Origin: Petrosia ficiformis
Taxonomy: Eukaryota > Porifera > Demospongiae > Haplosclerida > Petrosiidae
DNA length: 64,000 nt
Assembly: GCA_947044365.1 (NCBI GenBank)
Contig: OX345643.1
Coordinates: 124,001 to 188,000 of the forward strand
Direction: 5' to 3'
Below are positions 13,449 through 25,590 of the stretch, one piece after another. Within the stretch, counting starts at the first letter, position 1. Each line of letters begins with the position of its first letter. A program made the translations under genes and the position numbers. Below the pieces are notes generated by a model. It did no database searches. It was given only the letters and a program-made list of their open reading frames with translations, and had not been told where the DNA came from.

Positions 13449-13704
13449 GCATGCTACCATGGCAACCGTTTGATGTGGTTAGGTCTTATATTTTTGTATA
13501 TAGACCTGTGAATCTTTAATCTATCAGCATACAATATATTGTATATAGTACACTTACAGTTCTTATATAAAACAATATAAAACCTTGGTTTAGTGTCCTC
13601 GGATGTGATATAGCCCTCGCAGGCTCGGGCTATATCACATCCTTGGACACTAAACCTCGGGTCTATATTTTTGTATATAAGACCTGTAAGTGTACTATAT
13701 ATAT

Positions 13705-13740
<36 letters not shown>

Positions 13741-16700
13741 ATATATATATATACATATAGTTCGTAAGGTTCTGATTCTGATGTTGGAACAAGAAATACT
13801 ATTCCTAGAGTTAAGATTACCTGAGTAAGTTCGTTATTTGTTGCTATAGTAACCACATAATCGACCCCACCCTCTAATAGATTACTACTGCTACAACCAC
13901 CTTACCTAAACAGTCTACACAATAGTCCCTTGAAAGAGGTATCTGTTCATAGTGATGTTGACAGAGAGGTATGGTCGATAATACATCGAGTTGGTAAAGT
14001 TCAGCAGGAAGATGTTTATCGAGCTCCTTGTAAGGTATGTTGTGTATCTATATATGTTTACCTGTTTTAATGGACTGTATGTATTAGGTGTGGCCTATTG
14101 ATGGAGGTGTGATAGAGGTATCATCTCCTGACAATAGAGATCTTCTATTAACAGGGTAATTCGTTTTATTGATTAATTATTAATATTTATTATATATAAA
14201 CTTTTTGTAGTCATGAGGATGGTACAGTTAAGTTTTGGGACATCAAAGACCGTAAGTAATGGAGGTCTAGATTATACGTCTTATACTTTACTCTCTCCCT
14301 GCCATTCTCTCATAGTGTCCATGAGATTGATGTATGAAGTACGTTGCGCACATTTCTTCAGTAGCCCTGATTCTGACTTCAGAACAGAGAGTCCAGAACC
14401 TCACCTGTCATCCCTTCGTCATGTACGTATACATATGTACATCTAAACATAACATTAAACATTGTTACATAGATTGGATTTTGGGACCCTCGTAGTGATG
14501 ATGATCAACTTATTGTTACCAGCATGAAGCTATGTGGGGAGCAGTTATTGGTAGGATTTCAAGGTGGTCATGCACTATTACTGAGTGTTAATAATCAAAC
14601 TGCAGATTGTACTATTATTGTAAGTTGATTGGTTTGATAGTTATAATAATAATTTCACTGTGTTTATTATAGTTATTGAAAGTATCTATCATGAGAGATG
14701 ATCCTCGTCAGAAGACTAGGGGATGGCAGGCTCCACTAGAGATAAGGAGTGATGCAATTGAATGTTCCCCAGGTTTTCAACCTTCACATGGTATCCACTT
14801 CTTCCCTGCTGTTCCTGTGACTTCATTGGCTATTGCAAAGCAACAAGGGCTGTAAGTTTAGTATTATTCATGTGATAATCATGTGATAATAATGTAATTT
14901 TTCTCAGTCTTGCTGTAGGGTGTGTTTATGGCTTTGCTGTAGTGGACTACTTCAAGAACGAGACAGTATTTGTCCATTCCACATTTGACTTAGATTTGGA
15001 TGATCCAACCACGATGTCTCGAATGCAGTCTATCCGACGATCATTTAGACACTCATTACAAAGAGTCAATATTCGTCATAGTATGAGAGGTACCCAAAGT
15101 ATTAACAGATCAGTGAGACCTGGTTCTATGAAACTTGGTAGTTCACCTTTGGGCAGATCTGGCAGTGCTCGTCCAGCCACTTATAATCGAATATCAAGTG
15201 TTAGAAGATCAGGAATGGGAGGTGCTAGCACACTCACAATGGAAATTAGGGGCAAAGGAGCTCAACCCATTGATGTACAAGCTGCAGTTCAAACCCCCAG
15301 ACGAGATTCAATACGTACTCTACAGTTTACAGCTCCTACACATATAAGTGGTTCTTCTCTATTACATGGTCTATTAGTTGGTACTAATCAAGGGGCAATA
15401 CTTGGATTTACTGTTGATATGCCTCAAGAAAGACAAAGACGTGTGAGATCACCTATCATCATGCCCGTAGGTAAGTAATGAATAATTAATTAGATAGGAT
15501 TAATGATAGGAGTAATGATAGGGTTCTAATCTCAATATAAATTATTATTCTTTCAGAGAAAGAGTTTAATGCACGTAAGAATCATGCTGTTCTGTTTGCT
15601 GGAATAATTGATGGAAATAACTACTTACTGGATGTTAATGATCATGGAAATTTTAAAACAAAAGGAACTCATTATCTTATTATGTGTACTGAAGATATGT
15701 TGAGAGTAAGTATGTGTTACTAATAATAGCATCATTATGTTACTAATAATGGTATCATTATGTTACTATTGATAGTATCATTATGTGGTATCATTATGTT
15801 ACTATTAATAGTATCATTATGTTACTAATAATGGTATCATTATGTTACTAATAATAGTATCATTATGTTACTAATCATGGATGTTACTATTAATAGTATC
15901 ATTATCAGGGTTCGAATTTAGCACTTATCCACTTGTCCAAGATGGTAATAAAGATGCAAAGATTCTGAACACAGTGAACAGTCAGATTCCTGTGGATTAA
16001 TTTGGACACACCCCTCATGAATATTAATAAGTTGTCTGGGACAAGCAATTTTTTGGCCTATTTGCCCTATGGACAAGTGGATCAGAAAGTTAAATTCGAA
16101 CCCTGATCATTATGTTACTAATAATGGTATCATTATGTTACTAATAATAGTATCATTGTGTTACTAATAATAGTATCTAATAATAGTATCATTGTGTTAC
16201 TAATAATGGTATCATTGTTTACTAATAATAGTATCATTATGTTACTAATAATAGTATCATTGTGTTACTAATAATAGTATCATTATGTTACTAATAATAG
16301 TATCATTATGTTACTAATAATAGTATTGTGTTACTAATAATGGTATCATTGTTTACTAATAATAGTATCATTGTGTTACTAATAATAGTTTCATTGTGTT
16401 ACTAATAATAGTATCATTGTGTTACTAATAGTGGTATCATTGTTTACTAATAATGGTATCATTATGTTACTAATAATAGTATCATTGTGTTACTAATAAT
16501 AGTATCATTATGTTACTAATAATAGTATCATTGTGTTACTAATAATAGTATCATGTATGAATATATTATATTAGGTAACTAATCTTCCTGGACAAAAGAA
16601 GAAGTTTCGAGTCAAATTCAAACAGAATGAACAAGATGACTTTCATATTGTTTCTGCTCATTTTATTAGAATATATGGTGAGTTAGTATCTAATAATGAA

Positions 16701-17653
16701 TTATAATTATGTCTATCTATATTCAGGACATTCAGCCATATTGATAATGGATAGTGAGGGATACATATCCATCTATAATCTCCCAGAACTTAAACTAGTT
16801 TATAAAGAGAACTGTGTGGATGCTTCAGATGCTGTGTATGTTGCATATCACATGACATATCACATGACATATCACGATAACACTTATGTTTTGAATACTT
16901 AGGGGTCAAAGGCATTTCATATGTAGTACCATGGGTCTTGTTCTTCATCAAAAATCTCCTTCAGAATTCATAAGAGGCTCAATCACTGATGCTGCTAGGT
17001 ATAATAAAATGTATAAAATGTAGAATCCAATGATATCATTGTGTTGTAATTATTTAGATTAGATGTTCAATTCACATTACCTGCAAAAGTATCGTCACCT
17101 CAAGCTCCTGTAAGATTCTCTCGACCTTTATCAGATGGACCACATCTTGTGGAAATGGATGGAGTGAGTCTAATTCACTAGCCACTCCCTCTAATTATAT
17201 TATATATTTATTGAATAGACGTATTATGGATTGGAAATAGAAGCTGAAATAACTGATGGAGTTGGTCCTATTGACAGCAAAACATCATTTGAATCAACAA
17301 AGAGTGTCCAATCAGATAAGAGTGCACACAGCGTCCAATCAGAAAAGAGTGCACACAGTATACAAAGTATTCAATCAGAAAAGAGTGTACACAGTGTTCA
17401 ATCAGATCAGAGTGTACACAGCGTCCAATCAGATCAGAGTGTACACAGTGTCCAATCAGATAAAAGTAAGAATGTAAACAGTGTCCAGCCAAATAAGAGT
17501 GTCCAATCAGAAAATAGCATTCAATCAGACAAGAGTGTCCGACCAGAGAAGAGTGTCCGAACCGAAAAAAGTAAAAGTGTTGAATTACCTGATCATTACT
17601 TCACTCATCATGCTCCTGAGCTCAAGAAAGGATTCAAAGAGAGGGCACTATAA
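9713..17653 (+). CDS. LLGL: lethal giant larvae homologue (LLGL), WD40 cell-polarity scaffold
   Basis: About 20 exons. It begins MWKFWKRFGG. The paired beta-propellers are recognisable throughout: HGFPVGPSALTYDP (10405), YGRPGVETSV, LLIGYEHGYLEIWNA (about 11593), GVQFLTSHSNGSLCIW (about 11770), VLILMLEQEILFLELRLP (about 13768-13824), RDLLLTG then HEDGTVKFWDIKD (14130-14254). The hinge at about 15020-15090 carries the basic Ser-rich QSIRRSFRHSLQRV, equivalent to the aPKC phosphorylation segment that releases Lgl from the cortex. Later pieces are GLVLHQKSPSEFIRGSI and a Ser-rich tail. No C-terminal SNARE motif is visible, which favours LLGL over tomosyn. Lgl acts at the basolateral cortex with Scribble and Dlg and against aPKC. 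Unusual features are huge repeat-filled introns and a tandem-repeat C-terminus. Confidence 0.93.
9821..10404 (+). other. first LLGL intron, AT-rich
   Basis: 584 nt between GAGAAG|GTTAGC and the acceptor TATGTAG. Very AT-rich, with (TA) runs and no protein-coding signal that I can see. Confidence 0.6.
11155..11510. repeat. TG-rich degenerate microsatellite in an LLGL intron
   Basis: Long stretch of GTGTGTATATGTGTGTATGG-like units with interspersed TA runs. The short frames inside it are only repeat translations. Confidence 0.8.
12443..12712. repeat. 26-bp minisatellite in an LLGL intron
   Basis: About ten head-to-tail copies of a 26-bp unit beginning TAATAGTAATATACTG and ending TATGTAAGG, differing at one or two bases. 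The minus-strand frame here (12334-12720) is a repeat artefact. Confidence 0.92.
12728..12885. repeat. 43-bp minisatellite in the same intron
   Basis: Three to four near-identical copies of a 43-bp unit beginning GGAGGTATTAGTAATAG and containing ATATTACACTGACTAA. It directly follows the 26-bp array and shares its TAATAGTAAT core, so it may derive from it. Confidence 0.88.
13147..13750. mobile_element. tandemly duplicated foldback (MITE-like) element
   Basis: Two copies spaced 302 bp apart (13147 and 13449) start with GCATGCTACCATGGCAACCG and are nearly identical. Each contains a long foldback: 13246-13393 in copy 1 and 13548-13695 in copy 2. The two arms of about 69 nt match at most positions and surround a GC-rich loop (CTCGCAGGCTCGG). 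No transposase is encoded, so this looks like a non-autonomous element duplicated in tandem in an LLGL intron. A diverged relative of the first 65 bp lies at about 46795. Confidence 0.75.
15714..16557. repeat. 23-bp minisatellite filling an LLGL intron
   Basis: Dozens of copies of a unit like TTACTAATAATAGTATCATTATG with point changes and unit losses fill the intron between exons ending LIMCTEDMLR and starting VTNLPGQKKKF. The array is interrupted once by an inverted-repeat insertion at 15904-16107. Related TACTATTAATAGTATCA motifs also occur just past the gene (about 17660-17750). Confidence 0.9.
15904..16107. mobile_element. 204-bp MITE-like insertion with terminal inverted repeats
   Basis: The ends are exact inverted repeats: ATCAGGGTTCGAATTTA at 15904-15920 and its reverse complement at 16091-16107. 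Further internal pairing is visible (CACTTATCCACTTGTCC against GGACAAGTGGAT). The interior is unlike the surrounding minisatellite and encodes nothing. The same minisatellite flanks both sides, showing insertion into a pre-existing array. Confidence 0.8.
17300..17580 (+). repeat. coding tandem repeat at the LLGL C-terminus
   Basis: A repeat built from multiples of nine nucleotides encodes Ser-rich units of the type SVHSVQSDQ or SVQSDK. About ten to twelve units occur between TKSVQSDKSAH and EKSKSVEL. It lies in the last exon in frame, so it is part of the protein rather than a shadow frame. Confidence 0.85.
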
Positions 17654-17877
17654 TTATAGTTATAAGATGATACTATTAATAGTATCATTTTAATGATAAC
17701 ATAGGTTTCAATACTATATTTATAAAACTGTTACTAAAAATAGTATCACACTTCTATTAATATCATTTTACCATATAAACTAACTCCATGACTTCATTTT
17801 TTTAATGTACGAGTGAATCTACAATGTTTAAACCTTTTATATATACATGATGAATTAATACTTGATAATAAATATAT

Positions 17878-20297
17878 TCATGAAACAAGATGTGTGTTCC
17901 ATCCATGAAAACATCGGGTAAATTCCCAGGGTTCTTGACCTCGTTTAGATATCTTGAGTTTCCTTTTCACTCCATTTTCAATATCAACCAAGTGTTTAAT
18001 ATATACCTATATAATTAGTCAACTATCTATTCCTATAAGATAATAATATTCATTACTTGAGCACTTTTCATGGCTAATTTCTTTTCAATTTCACTACATC
18101 TCGATCCAAACCATACAAATACCTGTTATGATGTAATCATTATATGTATCTATGTATAAATAGATATACCTCTTTCCCTGTATCCAGTAACATGACATCA
18201 TCTTCCGACATATCACCCTATTAGTTAAATAATTAAATAAAAAATTATTAATTAGAGGGGCATGTGATATATTACCTGACAGAAATCAGGAGTCTTCTCA
18301 GATACACTGAAATAACCTTTCTCGTTAGAACACCTGAATAAACGTCTACACAGCATATACTCTGCAGTCTATGTATGTATGTATGTATGTATGTATGTAT
18401 GTATGTATGTATGTATGTATGTATGTATGTATGTATGTATGTATGTATGTATGTATGTATGTATGTATGTATGTATGTATGTATGTATGTATGTATGTAT
18501 GTATGTATGTATGTATGTATGTATGTATGTATGTATGTATGTATGTATGTATGTATGTATGTATGTATGTATGTATGTATGTATGTATGTATGTATGTAT
18601 GTATGTATGTATGTATGTATGTATGTATGTATGTATGTATGTATGTATGTATGTATGTATGTATGTATGTATGTATGTATGTATGTATGTATGTATGTAT
18701 GTATGTATGTATGTATGTATGTATGTATGTATGTATGTATGTATGTATGTATGTATGTATGTATGTATGTATGTATGTATGTATGTATGTATGTATGTAT
18801 GTATGTATGTATGTATGTATGTATGTATGTATGTATGTATGTATGTATGTATGTATGTATGTATGTATGTATGTATGTATGTATGTATGTATGTATGTAT
18901 GTATGTATGTATGTATGTATGTATGTATGTATGTATGTATGTATGTATGTATGTATGTATGTATGTATGTATGTATGTATGTATGTATGTATGTATGTAT
19001 GTATGTATGTATGTATGTATGTATGTATGTATGTATGTATGTATGTATGTATGTATGTATGTATGTATGTATGTATGTATGTATGTATGTATGTATGTAT
19101 GTATGTATGTATGTATGTATGTATGTATGTATGTATGTATGTATGTATGTATGTATGTATGTATGTATGTATGTATGTATGTATGTATGTATGTATGTAT
19201 GTATGTATGTATGTATGTATGTATGTATGTATGTATGTATGTATGTATGTATGTATGTATGTATGTATGTATGTATGTATGTATGTATGTATGTATGTAT
19301 GTATGTATGTATGTATGTATGTATGTATGTATGTATGTATGTATGTATGTATGTATGTATGTATGTATGTATGTATGTATGTATGTATGTATGTATGTAT
19401 GTATGTATGTATGTATGTATGTATGTATGTATGTATGTATGTATGTATGTATGTATGTATGTATGTATGTATGTATGTATGTATGTATGTATGTATGTAT
19501 GTATGTATGTATGTATGTATGTATGTATGTATGTATGTATGTATGTATGTATGTATGTATGTATGTATGTATGTATGTATGTATGTATGTATGTATGTAT
19601 GTATGTATGTATGTATGTATGTATGTATGTATGTATGTATGTATGTATGTATGTATGTATGTATGTATGTATGTATGTATGTATGTATGTATGTATGTAT
19701 GTATGTATGTATGTATGTATGTATGTATGTATGTATGTATGTATGTATGTATGTATGTATGTATGTATGTATGTATGTATGTATGTATGTATGTATGTAT
19801 GTATGTATGTATGTATGTATGTATGTATGTATGTATGTATGTATGTATGTATGTATGTATGTATGTATGTATGTATGTATGTATGTATGTATGTATGTAT
19901 GTATGTATGTATGTATGTATGTATGTATGTATGTATGTATGTATGTATGTATGTATGTATGTATGTATGTATGTATGTATGTATGTATGTATGTATGTAT
20001 GTATGTATGTATGTATGTATGTATGTATGTATGTATGTATGTATGTATGTATGTATGTATGTATGTATGTATGTATGTATGTATGTATGTATGTATGTAT
20101 GTATGTATGTATGTATGTATGTATGTATGTATGTATGTATGTATGTATGTATGTATGTATGTATGTATGTATGTATGTATGTATGTATGTATGTATGTAT
20201 GTATGTATGTATGTATGTATGTATGTATGTATGTATGTATGTATGTATGTATGTATGTATGTATGTATGTATGTATGTATGTATGTATGTATGTATG

Positions 20298-20328
<31 letters not shown>

Positions 20329-20446
20329 TACTTACAGTTTCATACTCGGTTCTTCCTCCTAATGCCACCCAAAAGAAATTCTCAGGTTCTGCCCCTTCTT
20401 GTACAACCACATTAGAATAACTAGACTAGTAATTGAAATAAGAATA

Positions 20447-20487
<41 letters not shown>

Positions 20488-23400
20488 GTACATATATATA
20501 TATTTATACACAATTAATTACATTCTTTACATACCAGTGGTATAGTACCAGTAATGATATCACTCTTAAAGTATGTTCAATCCAAGAATATATGGCCTCA
20601 GTTTTGAAGCCATATCTAAGTTATCATTAATTATCAACTCACTTCAAATGTACCTCGTCCCATTTGTTCAGCGTGTATGGCTTCTTCAGTTCTTGTGTTA
20701 CTATACAACAAGTAGTGATATATTAATTAATGACCTCATTAATATTCATACTTTCCAATCCAGATATACACTATACCAGAACCAGGAGAATTTTCAAATG
20801 GCACTTTTAATATATGACTATATAGTAGAAATAATTAATTATTAACTAATTAATTATTGATAGCTTACCAAAAATTCGAATTCAAGTATTTTGGTTCAAC
20901 AGGTACCTATAAATTATATTGCTAATAGTATTTCCTGTATATAAAACTGGTTTTACTTGTATAACTCGTCTTGTTAATCTGCTATTGTTTGATCGTATTT
21001 GATAAAGAGCTGGTTTAGGAACTACTTCATCACGTCTTTTACCCTATAAGGTAATGTGGTACTCTATAATGCTAATCCCTGTTTAATTATTAATAACCTG
21101 ATGAATAACGACTTTCCCACCAAAATGAGATAAAAACTGTAATGTCTCTTGTTGCTAAGCAACTAAACATGATATTAATTCAACAGATAAATTCAATCTC
21201 ACTTGTTTCATTGGTATCACTTCTATAGGTCCCATAGCTCGTTCTAATTGTTTCTGTATACTAAGAGGAACCCCCTGTTAATTAATAATATAAATTATAC
21301 CTAACTTACCCTAATGTAAACTGAAGCCATCCCATTTTACTAGCATCTTGTCCCTATATAATATATATAATACATGTACATATATACATGTACATATACA
21401 TGTACATATATACATGTACATGTTATAAATGTATATGTATATACATTGTATGTATATACACACCTGCCAAAAATAGACAACAGTTTGAAGTTCCTCTTCA
21501 TCTTCACTTTCATCACTACTGTCTGTTACCATAATTGTATATTCTAATTTAAAGTATGTATACTTTGAAATTATTTCTTACCGTCATCTTCAATTATATA
21601 CTGACACAAAAAGAAATAACATTCGCCACTATAAAATATCCCTAATAGAATTTCTAATTAAAAGGAAGTTATAAATAATTTCTTTACAAACCTTTTTCTT
21701 CTCTTGGTAAAATAGAGAATTTTCTACCCTCTATAACACAACACTGCATCATCTTCAGTAAACTATTATAATAAGCTATCAACTCCTCGGCTTCACTGTT
21801 AGACATTAGAGTTTTACGAGGATGAAATAATGATGAGAGATCAACCTTTGGAGGTTTCTTAACCGGAGAACCAAATGGTACAGGCTATGATATATAATTT
21901 AATTATCTGTTAGTTAATATATATATATATGTGTGTGCGTCATTACTGAGGATTCCTTTTTCCTGTTTTCTATCATTTGAGGAGTAATTGTATAATCAAC
22001 AATTATTATATCATGCCAATCAGAGAATCTCAATCGGAATGCCATAGGTTCAAGACTATATATTATAATAGATAATTATTATTACCAGATCCATATAATA
22101 CTTACCCTTCAAGAACTCGTGTTACTGCAGCAAAGTACGGACGAGACATAATTTCTATTAGTTCATCAGCAAGCTTTAGTGCAGCTGCTCGAATGAGTCG
22201 AGCAGAATTTCTACCAATCCTATAATTAATAATTACTAATTAAAAGAGGGGATTAGGAGATGTACCCACATACCAAACATATATATCAGAATAGCAGTCT
22301 AAGAGATACACTTCAGATGGCTTGAGGAGATTTCGAGTCAAATTAGCTCGATATTCAACTAGTAAAATCAAGAGTGGTTTGATATAAGTATCAATATCAA
22401 AAGTATACCTTGTGGAAGTTCCAAATATCCTTGCCCCATTCCAGCTTTATATAGAATGGGTTTGTGGCTTGTAATATAATTTCGGGAAGGCTGTGCCTGT
22501 GAGAGATTCATTAATGAATGCGACATATTATGGGTGGGACTTAATTACGTTTATTGGTTTATTCGGATAACCTCCAAAATAATCCCAAAACTCATCAGAT
22601 TCAATTCCCTGTAATCATGACATCATATTAGTTCATTATAACTTAATTAACTCACAGCTCTAAATAGAATTATATTCGACTTGTTTTTTCTTTCAATCTT
22701 ATTAATTCTTTCTGAAATTAGACGAGCTTTAGATCTTTCATTGAGTTTAGATTTTGCTCCACACCAAATAAAAATGATTTTCCCAGCATCCAATACAAAC
22801 ACATGAGTATGATCCAATGAATCACCACTTAATGCAACCTGATCATTATGAGGATAACCCTATCATTAATATTAATTAATTACTAACTGATTTTAAATGT
22901 AATTGTTTGCCATATTTATCAGCACATAAGCAATATAATCGAATGGGAGGTTCCTGTAATTATATAATAGTAATTATAATTAACATTATTATAATTATAC
23001 TTACTACTTCCTCAACACTGTAAAATCCACTAGCAGTACCCCCTGATACGGATAGATAGATAGACAGATAGATAGATAGATAGACAGATAGATGTACAGT
23101 CATGATATACATAGATATACAGATGGATACAGTGATAGATACATAGATACATACATACCTTCAATATAATCAATATTATAATCAAACAATTCTTTGAATT
23201 CTTCAGATTCATCATTCTGTTCTTCTCTCTTCAAACGTCTACGACAACCCAACATGTTACGAAGATTTACAGCATGCATTGCAGAGCATGCCTTCTTATC
23301 AACCTATGTGAATAGAATGTTAACACATGATATGTCACATGACTGAAACTCACAGGTGAATCTTGTCCTATCCAGTAATGTATATCCCAATCAAGTTCCA

Positions 23401-25544
23401 AATCATCATTAAAAAATGTCTAAAATAAAGTATTTACTATTAATAGAACAAAATGTTACTATTATTAGAACAATAGGTTTATATTGTTACTATTATTAGA
23501 ACAATAGGTATATATTGTTACTATTATTAGAACAATAGGTTGATATTGTTACTATTATTAGAATAGGTTTTGTTACTAATATTAGAACAATAGGTATATA
23601 TTGTTACTATTATTAAAACAATAGGTATATATTGTTACTATTATTAGAACAATAGGTATATATTGTTACTATTATTAGAACAATAGGTTGATATTGTTAC
23701 TATTATTAGAATAGGTTTTGTTACTAATATTAGAACAATAGGTATATATTGTTACTATTATTAGAACAATAGGTTGATATTGTTACTATTATTAGAATAG
23801 GTTTTGTTACTATTATTAGAACAATAGGTATTATTGTTACTATTATTAGAACAATAGGTATATATTGTTACTATTATTAGAACAATAGGTTTGTATTGTT
23901 ACTATTATTAGAACAATAGGTTTATAATGTTACTATTATTAGAATAGGTTTTGTTACTATTATTAGAACAATAGGTATTATTGTTACTATTATTAGAACA
24001 ATAGGTTTGTATTGTTACTATTATTAGAACAATAGGTTTATAATGTTACTATTATTAGAATAGGTTTTGTTACTATTATTAGAACATTAGATTTATATTG
24101 TTACTATTATTAGAACATGATGACAGATATACATGTAAAGCTTACATTGAGAATGATGTAAGTATCTCCCATATAAAAATGATGTCTCAAAGCTGTAAAA
24201 AGGAAATCAATGAAATATTTAAATTCTGTTAATTAGAATTACCATCTTCTACTAAAACAGGATAAAAGTTCTCAATCTGCCACATGGTAATACCCGGTAG
24301 TGTTCCAGTATCATCCATAAAGAGACTACTATAGTCTAAATCAGGTCTCACTAAAGTCTCATCCCAACGCTTAGGTCTGAGGAAAGTGAGAATATACTAA
24401 CAGAATATATATTAGCTAAATGACATCATCATGTGTGGTTAAGCAACTGGTATTAGTTTACATTATAGACATAACTGTATATACTATATGAACTATCATA
24501 TTTAGTAATACTGTACCAGTGATGTTCAAATGAAACATGATATGATTTGACCTTTGTACTATTATCTATAATCTTAATATCCTGATACTATATCTCATAT
24601 TTATTTCTTACACTTTGAGAGTATATGATTCTTCATCTAGTTCAATACCTGCACCAGCTGACATCTGATAATAAAACATGTCACATGATAAAATGTCAGA
24701 TGACTATCATGTGATATATCACTTACTACATCAGAGTCATGTGAAGTATGTTGTTGTTTATAATCAGCAATATCCACAAGACCCTGTTATTATTAATAAC
24801 TATTAATTAACTAGATTATTTAGTTCATTAATATACCTTTAAAACTTTCCTGGCGGAATCTTCATCACTACTTCTGGAATTAACAGAACTTTTTCTACCT
24901 CTTTGTAGTTTCATATATCTTTCCTAAATAATGGAAAATAATATTTCTTATAAACTATATTGATAATGAAACGCACCTTTTGCTTAGTATATGAAGCTAA
25001 AGAGAGAAATAGAGGAATGAGATGAATGTAGAGATATACCGACTTACTCTTAGCAATTTTACTAGATGTAACTACAGCTCCTTGTTGTAACAATTTAGAA
25101 TCAAAATCAATATGATAGAACTCAGGCCCAGCTCCTGGAACTTCAACTTTGGGTTTAGGGGGCATCTCCAAATTAGGATTATTACTAGTATCCAATCTCT
25201 GTATAAATAAATCAAACTCCAGACTAATTCCCATACTATGGGACTGATTCCCATACAAAGATATAAAAATTTGGGATTGATTCCCATACTTGCCTCCAAT
25301 TTTAGATAATGAATAGCCTCTGGTAGAGTCAATAGACAATTTGAAGTGAGAATAAGTTTTTTGAGTGAGTAACATCTACACATCCCCTCCGGAATACATT
25401 CTAACTTATTATGAGAAGCAATGAAATGTTCCTGATAATAAAAGATATGAAACTGTTATTATAAACTAGTTAGACTGGACTAACAAGCTGTGAACACTTG
25501 CTGATTCCGGCTGGAATTCCTTCAAATGTAATCTTATTATCTGA

Positions 25545-25590
<46 letters not shown>

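Noticed and set aside
13152..13792. Two minus-strand frames sharing an identical 90-residue stretch
   Set aside because: They are translations of the duplicated foldback element. No homology or codon structure supports a protein.
15908..15920. tRNA-like B box (GGTTCGAATTT) suggesting a SINE
   Set aside because: No A box at the right spacing and no tRNA fold. The same sequence forms a terminal inverted repeat, so a MITE explains it better.
9713..17653. Tomosyn (STXBP5) as the identity of the WD40 gene
   Set aside because: No C-terminal SNARE motif is present, and the Ser-rich aPKC-site hinge fits Lgl.
18272..20420. Four reading frames over 640 codons of MYVC or IHTY repeats
   Set aside because: Both strands of a perfect 4-bp repeat are open in all frames. 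The segment is an intron of flightless-1, with matching exons on both sides.
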